The notes beneath the pieces were generated by a model. The model did not search any database and was not told where the DNA came from. It was given only the letters and a program-made list of their open reading frames with translations. 34,485 nt of DNA from assembly GCF_013523125.1 (NCBI RefSeq), contig NZ_JAAMQJ010000047.1, forward strand, positions 1-34,485, written 5' to 3'. Position numbers and translations under genes: made by a program. The stretch's first letter is position 1. The number at the start of each line of letters is the position of its first letter. Origin of the DNA: Pseudomonas entomophila. Its GTDB lineage: Bacteria; Pseudomonadota; Gammaproteobacteria; Pseudomonadales; Pseudomonadaceae. Shown piece after piece: positions 20,410 to 27,839 of this stretch.

Positions 20410-20887
20410 CGGCGTCGATTTCAGCATCACCGGCCTGGATGGTTTGCTGGGGAAGCTGGACTCGGTGAGCTATGACGTCAGGCGCAAGGGCGGCCGGGCG
20501 GCGCTGCGCAAGGCCGCCCAGATCGTCGTGCAGAAGGCCAAGGAGGGCGCCGAGCGCATCGACGACAAGGCCACCGGCCGCTCGATCGCCGACAACATCG
20601 TGCTGCGCTGGAACGGTCGCCTGTTCAAGCGCACCGGTGACCTGGGCTTCCGAATCGGCGTGCTGCACGGCGCCGTGCTCAGGGATGGCGGCGACCTCAG
20701 CCAGAACGCCCCGACGCCGCACTGGCGCCTGCTCGAGTTCGGTACCGAGAAGATGGCCGCTGTCCCGTTCATGCGCCCGGCCTTGGCCAACAGCATCAAC
20801 GAGGTGACCAACACCTTCGTTACCGAGTACGAGAAGGCCATCGACCGCGCTATCAAGCGCGCCGCGAAGAAGGCAGCAACCCAATGA
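20402..20887 (+). CDS. HK97 gp10-family head-tail joining protein
   Basis: The 161-residue protein has the gp10 family order: GLDGLLGKLDSVSYDVRRKG, then ALRKAAQIVVQKAKEGAERI. The C-terminal signature HWRLLEFGTEKMAAVPFMRP leads into a terminal helix. Family members sit at the head-tail interface or act in tail completion. It overlaps the tail terminator gene by four bases (ATGA). Confidence 0.92.
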   Translation: MADGVDFSITGLDGLLGKLDSVSYDVRRKGGRAALRKAAQIVVQKAKEGAERIDDKATGRSIADNIVLRWNGRLFKRTGDLGFRIGVLHGAVLRDGGDLSQNAPTPHWRLLEFGTEKMAAVPFMRPALANSINEVTNTFVTEYEKAIDRAIKRAAKKAATQ

Positions 20888-21252
20888 GCGCACCCATTTT
20901 CGAGACCTGCTCCCGCGACCCTGTGGTGACTGGCCTGCTCGGTACCGGCGCCGACATGCGTCTGTACTCGTTCGGCGAGGCGCCGGACAAGGTGGCCAGG
21001 CCTTACGTGGTCTGGCAGGTCATCAACGGCAACCCGGAGAACTATCTGGCTAGCCGTCCGGACGCCGACGGCTTCACCCTGCAGGTGGACGTCTACGCCA
21101 GCACCGGGTCGAGCGCACGCCAGGTGCGCACCGCGCTCCGGAACGCGATCGAGCTGCACGCCTACATCGCCCGATGGGGCCGCGAGGAACGCGACAGCAC
21201 CACCAAAAATTACCGGGCCAGCTTCGACGTGGACTGGACAGTCCTGCGTTGA
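20884..21252 (+). CDS. Tail terminator protein (DUF3168, gpU-like role)
   Basis: The 122-residue protein begins MSAPIFETCSRDPVVTGLLG. It carries the DUF3168 pattern YVVWQVINGNPENYLASRPD, then FTLQVDVYASTGSSARQVRT and ALRNAIELHAYI, ending FDVDWTVLR. Members cap the completed tail tube and join it to the head. Position between gp10 and the tail tube is as expected. Confidence 0.9.
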   Translation: MSAPIFETCSRDPVVTGLLGTGADMRLYSFGEAPDKVARPYVVWQVINGNPENYLASRPDADGFTLQVDVYASTGSSARQVRTALRNAIELHAYIARWGREERDSTTKNYRASFDVDWTVLR

Positions 21253-21280
21253 GGCCCCCATTCAACCGAGGAGAAAGACA

Positions 21281-21442
21281 ATGACCGATACCCAGAAGAT
21301 TGCCGCGCTGGAAAAACAAGTGGCCAGCCTGACCGCCAACGTGGCGAGCCTGAATGACCGGCTCAGCGCCGAGGTGCGCCAGCGTGCTTCGGACGACGCG
21401 GCCCTGGCCCAGCACATCAGCGCCCTGGAGGCGAAGCGCTAA
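21281..21442 (+). CDS. Small coiled-coil protein (53 residues)
   Basis: An ATG at 21281 with an excellent GAGGAGAAAG ribosome-binding site opens a 53-residue frame: MTDTQKIAALEKQVASLTAN, then VASLNDRLSAEVRQRASDDA, ending AALEAKR-like. Hydrophobic residues recur in a heptad pattern (IAALEKQVASLTANVASL), predicting a short coiled coil. It lies alone between the tail terminator and tail tube genes and is followed by a terminator at 21471. Function unknown; possibly a virion assembly or tail-chaperone accessory peptide. Confidence 0.65.
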   Translation: MTDTQKIAALEKQVASLTANVASLNDRLSAEVRQRASDDAALAQHISALEAKR

Positions 21443-21470
21443 CCAGCTTCGCCGGCCGCTGCACCCACCA

Positions 21471-21497
21471 AGCCCGCCGCGCGCGGGCTTTTCTTTG
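21471..21497 (+). terminator. In-line terminator before the tail tube gene
   Basis: AGCCCGC (21471-21477) pairs with GCGGGCT (21483-21489) around CGCGC, followed by TTTTCTTT. It separates head-completion genes from tail genes in the same orientation. Confidence 0.7.
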
Positions 21498-21514
21498 CCC
21501 GATAGGAGACCACC

Positions 21515-22012
21515 ATGTCGGTTTTGACCCAAGGCACCAACATCTTCGCGCTGGTGCCGCCCGTGTCCGGTACCGGTGCGTACACCGTGCTCGAGATCGG
21601 CGGCGTCACGGCGTTCAACCCAGGCGGGGCGCCCGCTGATCAGATCGAAGACACCCCGCTCAGCGCCACGGAGCGCAGCTACAAGAAAGGCCTGCGCACG
21701 CCTGGCCAGGCCTCGCTCACACTCAACGCCGATCCGGCCAACGCAAGCCACGTTCGCCTGCACCAGCTGTCCGAGGCCAGCGGCGACACGGCCATTCGCT
21801 GGGCCGTTGGCTGGGCAGACGGCACCGGCGTGCCCACGGTGGCCACCGGCGGTACCGACTTCGACCTGCCGAAGACGCGCACCTGGTTCACCTTCACCGG
21901 CTACGTCTCGGACTTCCCGTTCGACTTCGCCGGCAACGCCGTGGTGAGCACTGCCGCAACGATCCAGCGCACGGGCGGTTCTGCCTGGGCCAAGAAATCC
22001 GCTACCGCTTGA
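21515..22012 (+). CDS. V: Tail tube protein (gpV-like)
   Basis: The 165-residue protein begins MSVLTQGTNIFALVPPVSGT and resembles lambda-type major tail proteins. The core ADQIEDTPLSATERSYKKGL, then GQASLTLNADPANASHVRLH, matches the tube fold seen in gpV-like proteins. It lacks the extra C-terminal Ig-like domain of lambda gpV. It should polymerise into hexameric rings around the tape measure. The ribosome-binding site ATAGGAGACCACC is strong. Confidence 0.9.
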   Translation: MSVLTQGTNIFALVPPVSGTGAYTVLEIGGVTAFNPGGAPADQIEDTPLSATERSYKKGLRTPGQASLTLNADPANASHVRLHQLSEASGDTAIRWAVGWADGTGVPTVATGGTDFDLPKTRTWFTFTGYVSDFPFDFAGNAVVSTAATIQRTGGSAWAKKSATA

Positions 22013-22020
22013 GGCCATCC

Positions 22021-22446
22021 ATGAAGCTCAACATCACCACCCTGCAGCAGGCCGGGTCGTTCACCGGGCGCCCGGTTGAAAAGGAGATCACATGGCGCCA
22101 GGGCGAAGACTCATTGACGGCTACCGTCTTCGTCCGCCCACTTGGGTATCGCTCGGCCGTCAGCGACGTCCTTGCTACCGCAGGCAAGCAGGATGGCGTA
22201 GCCGGCCGCATCGCCTCCTGCATCTGCGACGAGGATGGTGCTCCCGTATTCACTGTCGCCGACATCACCGGCGATGCTGATCCCAGTCGCGGTGCCCTGG
22301 ATGGAAATCTAACCATGGCGCTGATGGCTGTGATTCAGGAGGTCACCAACATGGGAAAGACGACCCCCTCACCGAACTCGACGAAGCCTGGCACGAAATC
22401 GCCATCAGCCTCGGCTGCACCATCGCGGAAGCGCAAGAGCGCATGA
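22021..22446 (+). CDS. G: Tail assembly chaperone G (gpG-like)
   Basis: The ATG at 22021 (MKLNITTLQQAGSFTGRPVE) follows GAGG; a TTG at 22009 is an alternative. The 141-residue product is close to lambda gpG in size. The conserved part (ITWRQGEDSLTATVFVRPLG, then MALMAVIQEVTNMGK) ends at the slippery site. The last 28 residues are a low-complexity Ser/Thr/Pro/Lys tail made only when no frameshift occurs. gpG-type proteins coat the tape measure during tail assembly. Confidence 0.85.
   Translation: MKLNITTLQQAGSFTGRPVEKEITWRQGEDSLTATVFVRPLGYRSAVSDVLATAGKQDGVAGRIASCICDEDGAPVFTVADITGDADPSRGALDGNLTMALMAVIQEVTNMGKTTPSPNSTKPGTKSPSASAAPSRKRKSA
22353..22359 (+). promoter_or_regulatory. Programmed -1 frameshift site GGGAAAG
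   Basis: G-GGA-AAG in the G frame matches the X-XXY-YYZ rule and is identical to the lambda G/T slippery heptamer. Slipping to GGG-AAA joins G to the downstream frame, which is open to 22655. Confidence 0.9.
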
Positions 22447-22655
22447 GCCTTGCCGAGTTTCGGCAGTGGCTCAAGTATCGCGCGAAGAGGGGATCCTTGA
22501 ACTGGGGAATGCGGATCGAGCGCGGTGCAGCATTGCTGGCCACCCTTTATGCCAACGTCCACAGCAAAAATGGTGGCTACAAGATCTTTGACTTCATGCC
22601 TCACGATGCTGAAGAGCCGCTGACCTTGGAGCAGGCCATAGAGAGTTGGATGTGA
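22359..22655 (+). CDS. Tail assembly chaperone T part, expressed as GT fusion
   Basis: After the -1 shift the reading frame gives DDPLTELDEAWHEIAISLGC, then TIAEAQERMSLAEFRQWLKY and RAKRGSLNWGMRIERGAALL, ending at 22655. The predicted GT fusion is 211 residues. The T part is conserved-looking and hydrophilic, whereas the in-frame G tail over the same DNA is low complexity, supporting the frameshift. In lambda, GT links the G-coated tape measure to tail tube subunits. A separate start at 22443 inside the T part is probably not used. Confidence 0.88.
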   Translation, partial: DDPLTELDEAWHEIAISLGCTIAEAQERMSLAEFRQWLKYRAKRGSLNWGMRIERGAALLATLYANVHSKNGGYKIFDFMPHDAEEPLTLEQAIESWM

Positions 22656-22722
22656 CGCTGGTAGATTGAGGGGTTTTGGAACGGAAACCATGAACAAAAT
22701 CTGTGTCATTGATCATCTACAA

Positions 22723-22746
22723 AAACCCGCTACGGCGGGTTTTTTT
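22723..22746 (+). terminator. In-line terminator between GT and the tape measure gene
   Basis: AAACCCGC (22723-22730) pairs with GCGGGTTT (22735-22742) around TACG, with a T run of seven. It is strong and lies 18 bp upstream of the tape measure start. No obvious new promoter follows. Confidence 0.85.
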
Positions 22747-22763
22747 ATGCCCGGAGAAAATGA

Positions 22764-25334
22764 ATGGCTTCAAGATCGCTGGGCACGCTGACCCTTGACC
22801 TGATCGCAAAGGTAGGCGGGTTTGTGGCTGGCATGGATGCGGCAGAGCGCAGCTCGGAGAAATGGCGCAAGTCCGTTGAAAAGAATGCGAAGGCGGCAGG
22901 TGCAGCGGTAGTGGCTGGAGCCACTGCGGCAGTAACAGCCTTGACGGCTTTTACGGTCAGCGCAGTCAACAGCACGGCCGCCGCTGCGAAAGAGATCACC
23001 AACCTCTCGAACTTGGCCGGCCTCAGTACCACGCAGTTCCAGAAATATGCTGCGGCTGCTGCGACTGTCGGTGTCGAGCAAGACAAACTTTCCGATATTT
23101 TCAAGGATACCAACGACAAGGTTGGTGACTTCCTTGCAACTGGCGGCGGTGAGCTGAAGAATTTCTTCGAAACAATCGCGCCCAAGGTTGGCGTGACAGC
23201 TGAGCAGTTCCGCAATCTGAACAGCGCAGATGCTCTTCAGTTGTACGTGTCCAGCTTGCAGAAGGCCAACGTCAATCAAGCGCAGATGACCTTCTTCATG
23301 GAGGCGATTGCTGACGAAGCCAGCGCGCTAGTGCCTCTGCTCTCCAACGGCGGCAAGGGATTCCGCGAACTCGGTGATGCTGCCGAGGCCACAGGTATGA
23401 TCCTGGATACCCAGACGATCGCAGCGGCTCAGCAATTCAACACTGAACTGACTGTTCTCGGTCAATACGTCAGCGCCGCCAAGGTTCAGCTTGCTGCCGA
23501 GTTCATGCCTGTGCTGGCGCAAATGTCCAAGGATCTTGCGAGCGGCACCAAAGAGGCCGGCGGTCTACGCAGCGCCATGAGCGGTTTGGGTGACGGCCTG
23601 GTGAGCGTGGCTGTTTTCGTTGCAAATACCATCGATGTGGTCCGTGGTGCGTTCAACCTTACCGCCCTGGCCCTGGTAGGCACCTTTACCACTGCCATGG
23701 GTTATTTGCAAAAGCTCGGTGCTGGCGCCAACCAGATTCTTGGCTTCATCACCTTTGGCGATATGTCCAAGGACTTCAAGGCTACCGCCGACAGGTTCGC
23801 TGTGGATGCAACTGACAGCCTCGATTCGGCTCGACTAGCGCATTCGGCGATGGTTGAAGAGTTCAACAAGCCCTTGATGGGCGATCGGATCCGCGAGTAC
23901 ATCGAGAACGCGAAGAAAGCGGCAGCTGCGCTTCCAACAATCACGCCGCCTGGGAGCGGAGGCCCAGGCTTCAAAGGTCTCACCGATGCTCAGAAAGCGG
24001 CAGCCAAGGAAGCGGAGGCGGCGGCCAAGAGGATCAACAAGGCCTTTGAGGCGACAGAGGAAGATCTGTCCAGGCAGATCGCGCTGATCAACACAACGAC
24101 CGATGCCCGAAAGAATGCCACCGAGGTTGCCAAACTTCAGTTCGACATCGAGTCTGGAAAGCTGGTTGGCATCAATGCGCAGCAACAGAAGCGCCTCGAA
24201 GGGCTTGCAGCTGAGCTGGACCGTTTGCAGAAGTTGAAGCGAGCCAATGAAGATGCAGCCAAAGCGGCAGCTTTCGCTTCCACGTTGAAGAGCTCAAATC
24301 AAACAGTACGATCTGGCTTCGAAATTGAGCTTGCTGGTGCTGGCAGTGGTGACAAGCTCAAAGAGCGACTCAAAGCAGACCTGACCATTCAGCAGGATTA
24401 CCAAAGCCAGTTAGCCGACCTGCAGAAACAATTCAATGGCGGAGACATCAGCCAAGAGCTCTATAGTCAGGAAACAACGCTTCTTCAGGAGGCCCTAGCC
24501 GAGCGATTAGTCGCTCAGCAGGACTATTACAACCAGCTCGACGAAGCCCAAGCAAACTGGATGGACGGTGTGACCAGTGCCTGGGAGAACTTCGCGGATG
24601 CGGCGACCGACTACTCGGCTATAGCCGCAGACGCTACTACCTCGACGCTCAGCAGCGCCCGCAGTGAGCTGGGTGACTTCCTATCGGACGTCGCTACCGG
24701 CTCTCAAAATGCCGGCGATGCGCTGATGGATATGGTCGCGGGCTTCGGCAAGACGCTGATCAATACCTTGTCCGACATGGCGGCCCAGTGGCTCATCTAC
24801 CAGGCAGTGCAGCTGATGGTAGGCAAAACCACACAGTCAACCGCTGGCATGGCCATGGTGGCCAATGCACAGGCCACAGCGTTCCAGGCTCAGTTGGCGG
24901 CGTTCGCTTCTACAGCGGCCATCCCGATCACTGGCCCCGAGCTTGCGCCGGCGGCTGCCGCTGCTGCTGCAGTTGCGACGGCCCCTATGGTTGCGGGTGT
25001 CGCTTCGACGGCGCTCATGGGCATGGCTCATAGCGGCATCGACAGCATCCCGCAGGAAGGTACCTGGCTGCTCGATGGAGGCGAACGGGTGCTTAACCCG
25101 AACCAGAACCGTGACCTCACCGCGTACCTGCGGAAAGTCGATTCTGTGGGTGCCGACTCGACTCAGCGTGCTGGCGTGACGGTGAACGCACAAATTACCG
25201 TCCAGGCCCAGCCTGGCATGAGCGACGAAAGCGCGCGCCGCCAAGGCGAGATGATGGGCGAGGGCCTTCGTCAGCGGATCCGGGAAGTAGTCAATGAGGA
25301 GTTTGCCCAAGGCGGCACGCTCTGGAGGCGGTGA
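22764..25334 (+). CDS. H: Tail length tape measure protein (gpH-like)
   Basis: The 856-residue protein has the usual tape-measure build. The N-terminal ASRSLGTLTLDLIAKVGGFV leads into a phage_TMP region with helical, alanine-rich segments and predicted membrane-active stretches. A central coiled coil follows (ADLTIQQDYQSQLADLQKQF). The C-terminal lambda-type domain contains NAGDALMDMVAGFGKTLINT, then GWHSGIDSIP-like SGIDSIPQEGTWLLDGGERV. Length nearly equals lambda gpH (853), so the tail should be close to lambda's length. The region is visibly more AT-rich than the flanking genes. The start at 22764 has CGGAGAAAATGA upstream. Confidence 0.93.
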   Translation: MASRSLGTLTLDLIAKVGGFVAGMDAAERSSEKWRKSVEKNAKAAGAAVVAGATAAVTALTAFTVSAVNSTAAAAKEITNLSNLAGLSTTQFQKYAAAAATVGVEQDKLSDIFKDTNDKVGDFLATGGGELKNFFETIAPKVGVTAEQFRNLNSADALQLYVSSLQKANVNQAQMTFFMEAIADEASALVPLLSNGGKGFRELGDAAEATGMILDTQTIAAAQQFNTELTVLGQYVSAAKVQLAAEFMPVLAQMSKDLASGTKEAGGLRSAMSGLGDGLVSVAVFVANTIDVVRGAFNLTALALVGTFTTAMGYLQKLGAGANQILGFITFGDMSKDFKATADRFAVDATDSLDSARLAHSAMVEEFNKPLMGDRIREYIENAKKAAAALPTITPPGSGGPGFKGLTDAQKAAAKEAEAAAKRINKAFEATEEDLSRQIALINTTTDARKNATEVAKLQFDIESGKLVGINAQQQKRLEGLAAELDRLQKLKRANEDAAKAAAFASTLKSSNQTVRSGFEIELAGAGSGDKLKERLKADLTIQQDYQSQLADLQKQFNGGDISQELYSQETTLLQEALAERLVAQQDYYNQLDEAQANWMDGVTSAWENFADAATDYSAIAADATTSTLSSARSELGDFLSDVATGSQNAGDALMDMVAGFGKTLINTLSDMAAQWLIYQAVQLMVGKTTQSTAGMAMVANAQATAFQAQLAAFASTAAIPITGPELAPAAAAAAAVATAPMVAGVASTALMGMAHSGIDSIPQEGTWLLDGGERVLNPNQNRDLTAYLRKVDSVGADSTQRAGVTVNAQITVQAQPGMSDESARRQGEMMGEGLRQRIREVVNEEFAQGGTLWRR

Positions 25335-25681
25335 TGGCAGAGACATTCAACTTCAGCACCCGAGTGGGCGCGTCTGGCGAGGTCAAGCAGCGTGTCTGGG
25401 AGAACGACTTCGGGGACGGCTACACCCAGTCGGGCGGTACCGGGATCAACAACAAGTCCCAGGAGTGGAGCCACCAGGCTACCGGCGGGCTCGAGGACGG
25501 CCAGGAGCTGCGCCTGATGCGCGACTTCCTCGACCGGCACGAAGGATACCGGTCGTTCCAGTGGACGCCCCCAGGCGGCTCGCAGGGCCGCTACAAGGTC
25601 AATGGCTACAAGCTCGACCCGCAGGGTGCAGGGCTGTTCAAGCTCACCTTCACCATGAAACAGGTCTTCACCCCTTACTGA
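25334..25681 (+). CDS. M: Minor tail protein M (gpM-like)
   Basis: The ATG at 25334 (MAETFNFSTRVGASGEVKQR) overlaps the tape measure stop. The 115-residue protein has the phage minor tail pattern VWENDFGDGYTQSGGTGINN, then LMRDFLDRHEGYRSFQWTPP and LFKLTFTMKQVFTPY. gpM binds near the tail tip below the tape measure in lambda. Gene order H-M-L-K-I-J is canonical. Confidence 0.92.
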   Translation: MAETFNFSTRVGASGEVKQRVWENDFGDGYTQSGGTGINNKSQEWSHQATGGLEDGQELRLMRDFLDRHEGYRSFQWTPPGGSQGRYKVNGYKLDPQGAGLFKLTFTMKQVFTPY

Positions 25682-25706
25682 CCCCGCCTTGACGGGGTTT
25701 CCTTTT
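25681..25706 (+). terminator. In-line terminator between M and L
   Basis: ACCCCG (25681-25686) pairs with CGGGGT (25693-25698) around CCTTGA, followed by TTCCTTTT. It overlaps the last base of the M stop codon. Its T run is interrupted, so termination may be partial. Confidence 0.6.
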
Positions 25707-25716
25707 CCGAGGCCCC

Positions 25717-26418
25717 ATGACTTTCGAAACCGACATCCAGAAGCTCGAGCCGGGCAACCAGATCCGACTGTACGAGGTGGACGCCACCCGCCTGGGCGGC
25801 AACATCATGCGTTTCCACGGGCACGCCCAGGCCGGCGACATCATCTGGCAAGGCAAGCTGTACGCCTCCCAGCAGGTCGAGGCCAAGGGCTTCGATATCC
25901 GTGGTGATGGTCGACCTGCTTCGCCCACCCTGCAGCTGGCCAACGAGATCAACGGTGTGCGCGGCGCCGTCACCGCCCTGTGCCTGGCGCTGAAGGATCT
26001 GGCCGGCGCGAAGGTGAAGGTCATCGAGACCTTCCGGCACTTCCTCGACGCGGCCAACTTTGCCGAGGGCAACAGCGAAGCCTCCAACCAGGCCCGCGAA
26101 AGCCTGTGGTACATCGAGCAGAAGAGCAGCGAAAACCGCGAGCAGGTGACCTTCAAGCTGTCCAGTCCGCTGGACCTGAACGGCGTACAGCTGCCCAGCC
26201 AGCAGATCACCAAGCTCTGCCGCTGGGCCTGCCGGGGCCAGTACCGCGGCGAGGCCTGCGCCTATACCGGCGCGGCGATGTTCACCAAGCAGGACGAACC
26301 CACCGATAACCCGGCGCTCGATCGCTGCCGTGGCAACTGGAAGAGCTGCAAGCTACGCGGCAACACCAGGCGCTTCGGCGGATCCATGGGCGCAAGCCTG
26401 ATCGCCAGCTCGAGGTAA
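25717..26418 (+). CDS. L: Minor tail protein L, Fe-S type (gpL-like)
   Basis: The 233-residue protein begins MTFETDIQKLEPGNQIRLYE. The C-terminal third has cysteines at 168, 172, 181, 204 and 211 (CRWACRGQYRGEACAYTG, DRCRGNWKSCKLR). Four of them (172, 181, 204, 211) match, one residue offset, the cluster-binding cysteines of lambda gpL (173, 182, 205, 212). It should be a tail-tip protein carrying a [4Fe-4S] cluster. Its place between M and K is as expected. Confidence 0.92.
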   Translation: MTFETDIQKLEPGNQIRLYEVDATRLGGNIMRFHGHAQAGDIIWQGKLYASQQVEAKGFDIRGDGRPASPTLQLANEINGVRGAVTALCLALKDLAGAKVKVIETFRHFLDAANFAEGNSEASNQARESLWYIEQKSSENREQVTFKLSSPLDLNGVQLPSQQITKLCRWACRGQYRGEACAYTGAAMFTKQDEPTDNPALDRCRGNWKSCKLRGNTRRFGGSMGASLIASSR

Positions 26419-26421
26419 CCC

Positions 26422-27204
26422 ATGCGCATCAACCAAACGTTGCAGGCCGCCATCCGCGAGCATGCTGAACGCGAGTACCCGGCAGAAGCCTGCGGCGTGC
26501 TGGTCAAGACGGACGAGGGGCGGGAGTACTTCCCGTGCCGCAACCTGGCTCGAACGCCGCGCGATCAGTTCACGCTGCACCACGAAGACCTGGCCAACGC
26601 AGAGGACCGTGGTGAGCTGCTGGCCATCATCCACAGCCATCCGGACGCCGCGCCACGCCCGAGCATGGCAGACCGGGTGAGCTGCGAGCTGCACGAGCTG
26701 CCTTGGGGCATCGTGGGCTGGCCCGGTGGCGACATGGAGTGGTTCAGGCCGACCGGGTACCGCGCGCCGCTGCTGGGGCGGGAGTTCGCCCATGGCATGC
26801 TCGACTGCTGGGGCGCCTGCCGTGACTGGTACGCGCGCGAGGCCGGGCTGGAGCTGCCGAACTTCGAGCGACAGGATCTGTGGTGGGAGGACGCAGAGGG
26901 GCTGAGCCTCTATGAGGCCAACTTCCAAGGCGCAGGCTTCCACCAGGTGGAGAATCCGCAACGTGGCGACATGCTGGTGTTCACCGTGCCCTCACCGGGT
27001 CGGCCGTGCTACCACCCCAACCACGCGGCGATCTACTTGGGAGAAGAGCCATCGCTGATCAGCGAGGAGGCACCCAAGCTGGGCGGCTCTGGGCCATTCA
27101 TCTACCACCACATGGCCGGCCGGGCCTCGACCCGCGAGGTCTACGGCTGGTCGATGGCCAACCGCTGCCGCCTCATCCTTCGGCACAAGGACTATCGCCC
27201 ATGA
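26422..27204 (+). CDS. K: Minor tail protein K: JAMM metalloprotease + NlpC/P60 peptidase
   Basis: The 260-residue protein has two enzyme domains. The N-terminal JAB/MPN domain carries a complete JAMM motif: Glu22, then H71-S-H73-PDAAPRP-S81-x2-D84. The C-terminal NlpC/P60 domain has the nucleophile Cys129 in MLDCWGACRDWY and His in PCYHPNHAAIYLG. In lambda, gpK is a tail assembly protein of the same layout. It may process tail components or cut peptidoglycan during entry. The ATG at 26422 follows the L stop by three bases and overlaps the I start. Confidence 0.95.
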   Translation: MRINQTLQAAIREHAEREYPAEACGVLVKTDEGREYFPCRNLARTPRDQFTLHHEDLANAEDRGELLAIIHSHPDAAPRPSMADRVSCELHELPWGIVGWPGGDMEWFRPTGYRAPLLGREFAHGMLDCWGACRDWYAREAGLELPNFERQDLWWEDAEGLSLYEANFQGAGFHQVENPQRGDMLVFTVPSPGRPCYHPNHAAIYLGEEPSLISEEAPKLGGSGPFIYHHMAGRASTREVYGWSMANRCRLILRHKDYRP

Positions 27205-27785
27205 TGCGAACGATCAAGCTCTACGGCGTCCTGCGCAAGCACTTTGGCCGGGAGTTCAAGTTGGACGTGAACAGCCCGCGCGATGCCATCCAGGCACTGT
27301 GTGCCATGGTCCCAGGCTTCGAGAAGTTCCTGACCACAGGCGAGGAGCGCGGGCTGGTGTTCACCGTGTTCTCAGGGCCGCGCAATCTCAGCGGCGAAGA
27401 GCTGGACCTGCAGGGCAAGGACGATGGCGACATTCGCATCGCGCCCATCATCCAGGGAAGCAAGCAGGCTGGCCTGTTCCAGACGATCCTGGGCGTGGGC
27501 CTGATCGTGGCGGGCTTCATGACAGGCGGGCTGTCCAGTGGCGTTGGTATTGCACTGCTCGCCGGCGGCGCGTCGATGGCGCTGGGCGGGGTAGTGCAGA
27601 TGCTGTCGCCCACCGCCCAGACCGGCAGCCTCAACCGCAACGAAGACGGCAACAACCCAAGCTATGGGTTTGGAGGCGCGGTGACCACGATCGCCCAGGG
27701 CAACCCGTACCCGGTGCTGTACGGAGAGCGGGAGATCGGCGGAGCCGTGGAATCTGGCGGCATTTACCCACAAGACCGGCTGTGA
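27201..27785 (+). CDS. I: Tail assembly protein I (gpI-like)
   Basis: The first ATG at 27201 overlaps the K stop. The 194-residue protein begins MMRTIKLYGVLRKHFGREFK, the typical ubiquitin-like beta-grasp opening of gpI. FSGPRNLSGEELDLQGKDDG follows. A hydrophobic glycine-rich stretch comes next (FQTILGVGLIVAGFMTGGLS, GVGIALLAGGASMALGGVVQ). It ends IGGAVESGGIYPQDRL. gpI acts in tail tip assembly with K and J. A terminator with UUCG loop follows. Confidence 0.93.
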   Translation: MMRTIKLYGVLRKHFGREFKLDVNSPRDAIQALCAMVPGFEKFLTTGEERGLVFTVFSGPRNLSGEELDLQGKDDGDIRIAPIIQGSKQAGLFQTILGVGLIVAGFMTGGLSSGVGIALLAGGASMALGGVVQMLSPTAQTGSLNRNEDGNNPSYGFGGAVTTIAQGNPYPVLYGEREIGGAVESGGIYPQDRL

Positions 27786-27801
27786 ACTGCCGGCGTTATC
27801 G

Positions 27802-27823
27802 ACCCGCTTCGGCGGGTTTTTTT
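27802..27823 (+). terminator. In-line terminator between I and J
   Basis: ACCCGC (27802-27807) pairs with GCGGGT (27812-27817) around a TTCG tetraloop, followed by a T run ending TTTG. It precedes the J ribosome-binding site (CTGGAGGGTGTG). Confidence 0.85.
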
Positions 27824-27839
27824 GTTTCTGGAGGGTGTG

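Noticed and set aside
22690..22791. Small frame MNKICVIDHLQKPATAG across the terminator before the tape measure gene
   Set aside because: It reads through the terminator hairpin and overlaps the tape measure start; no clear ribosome-binding site.
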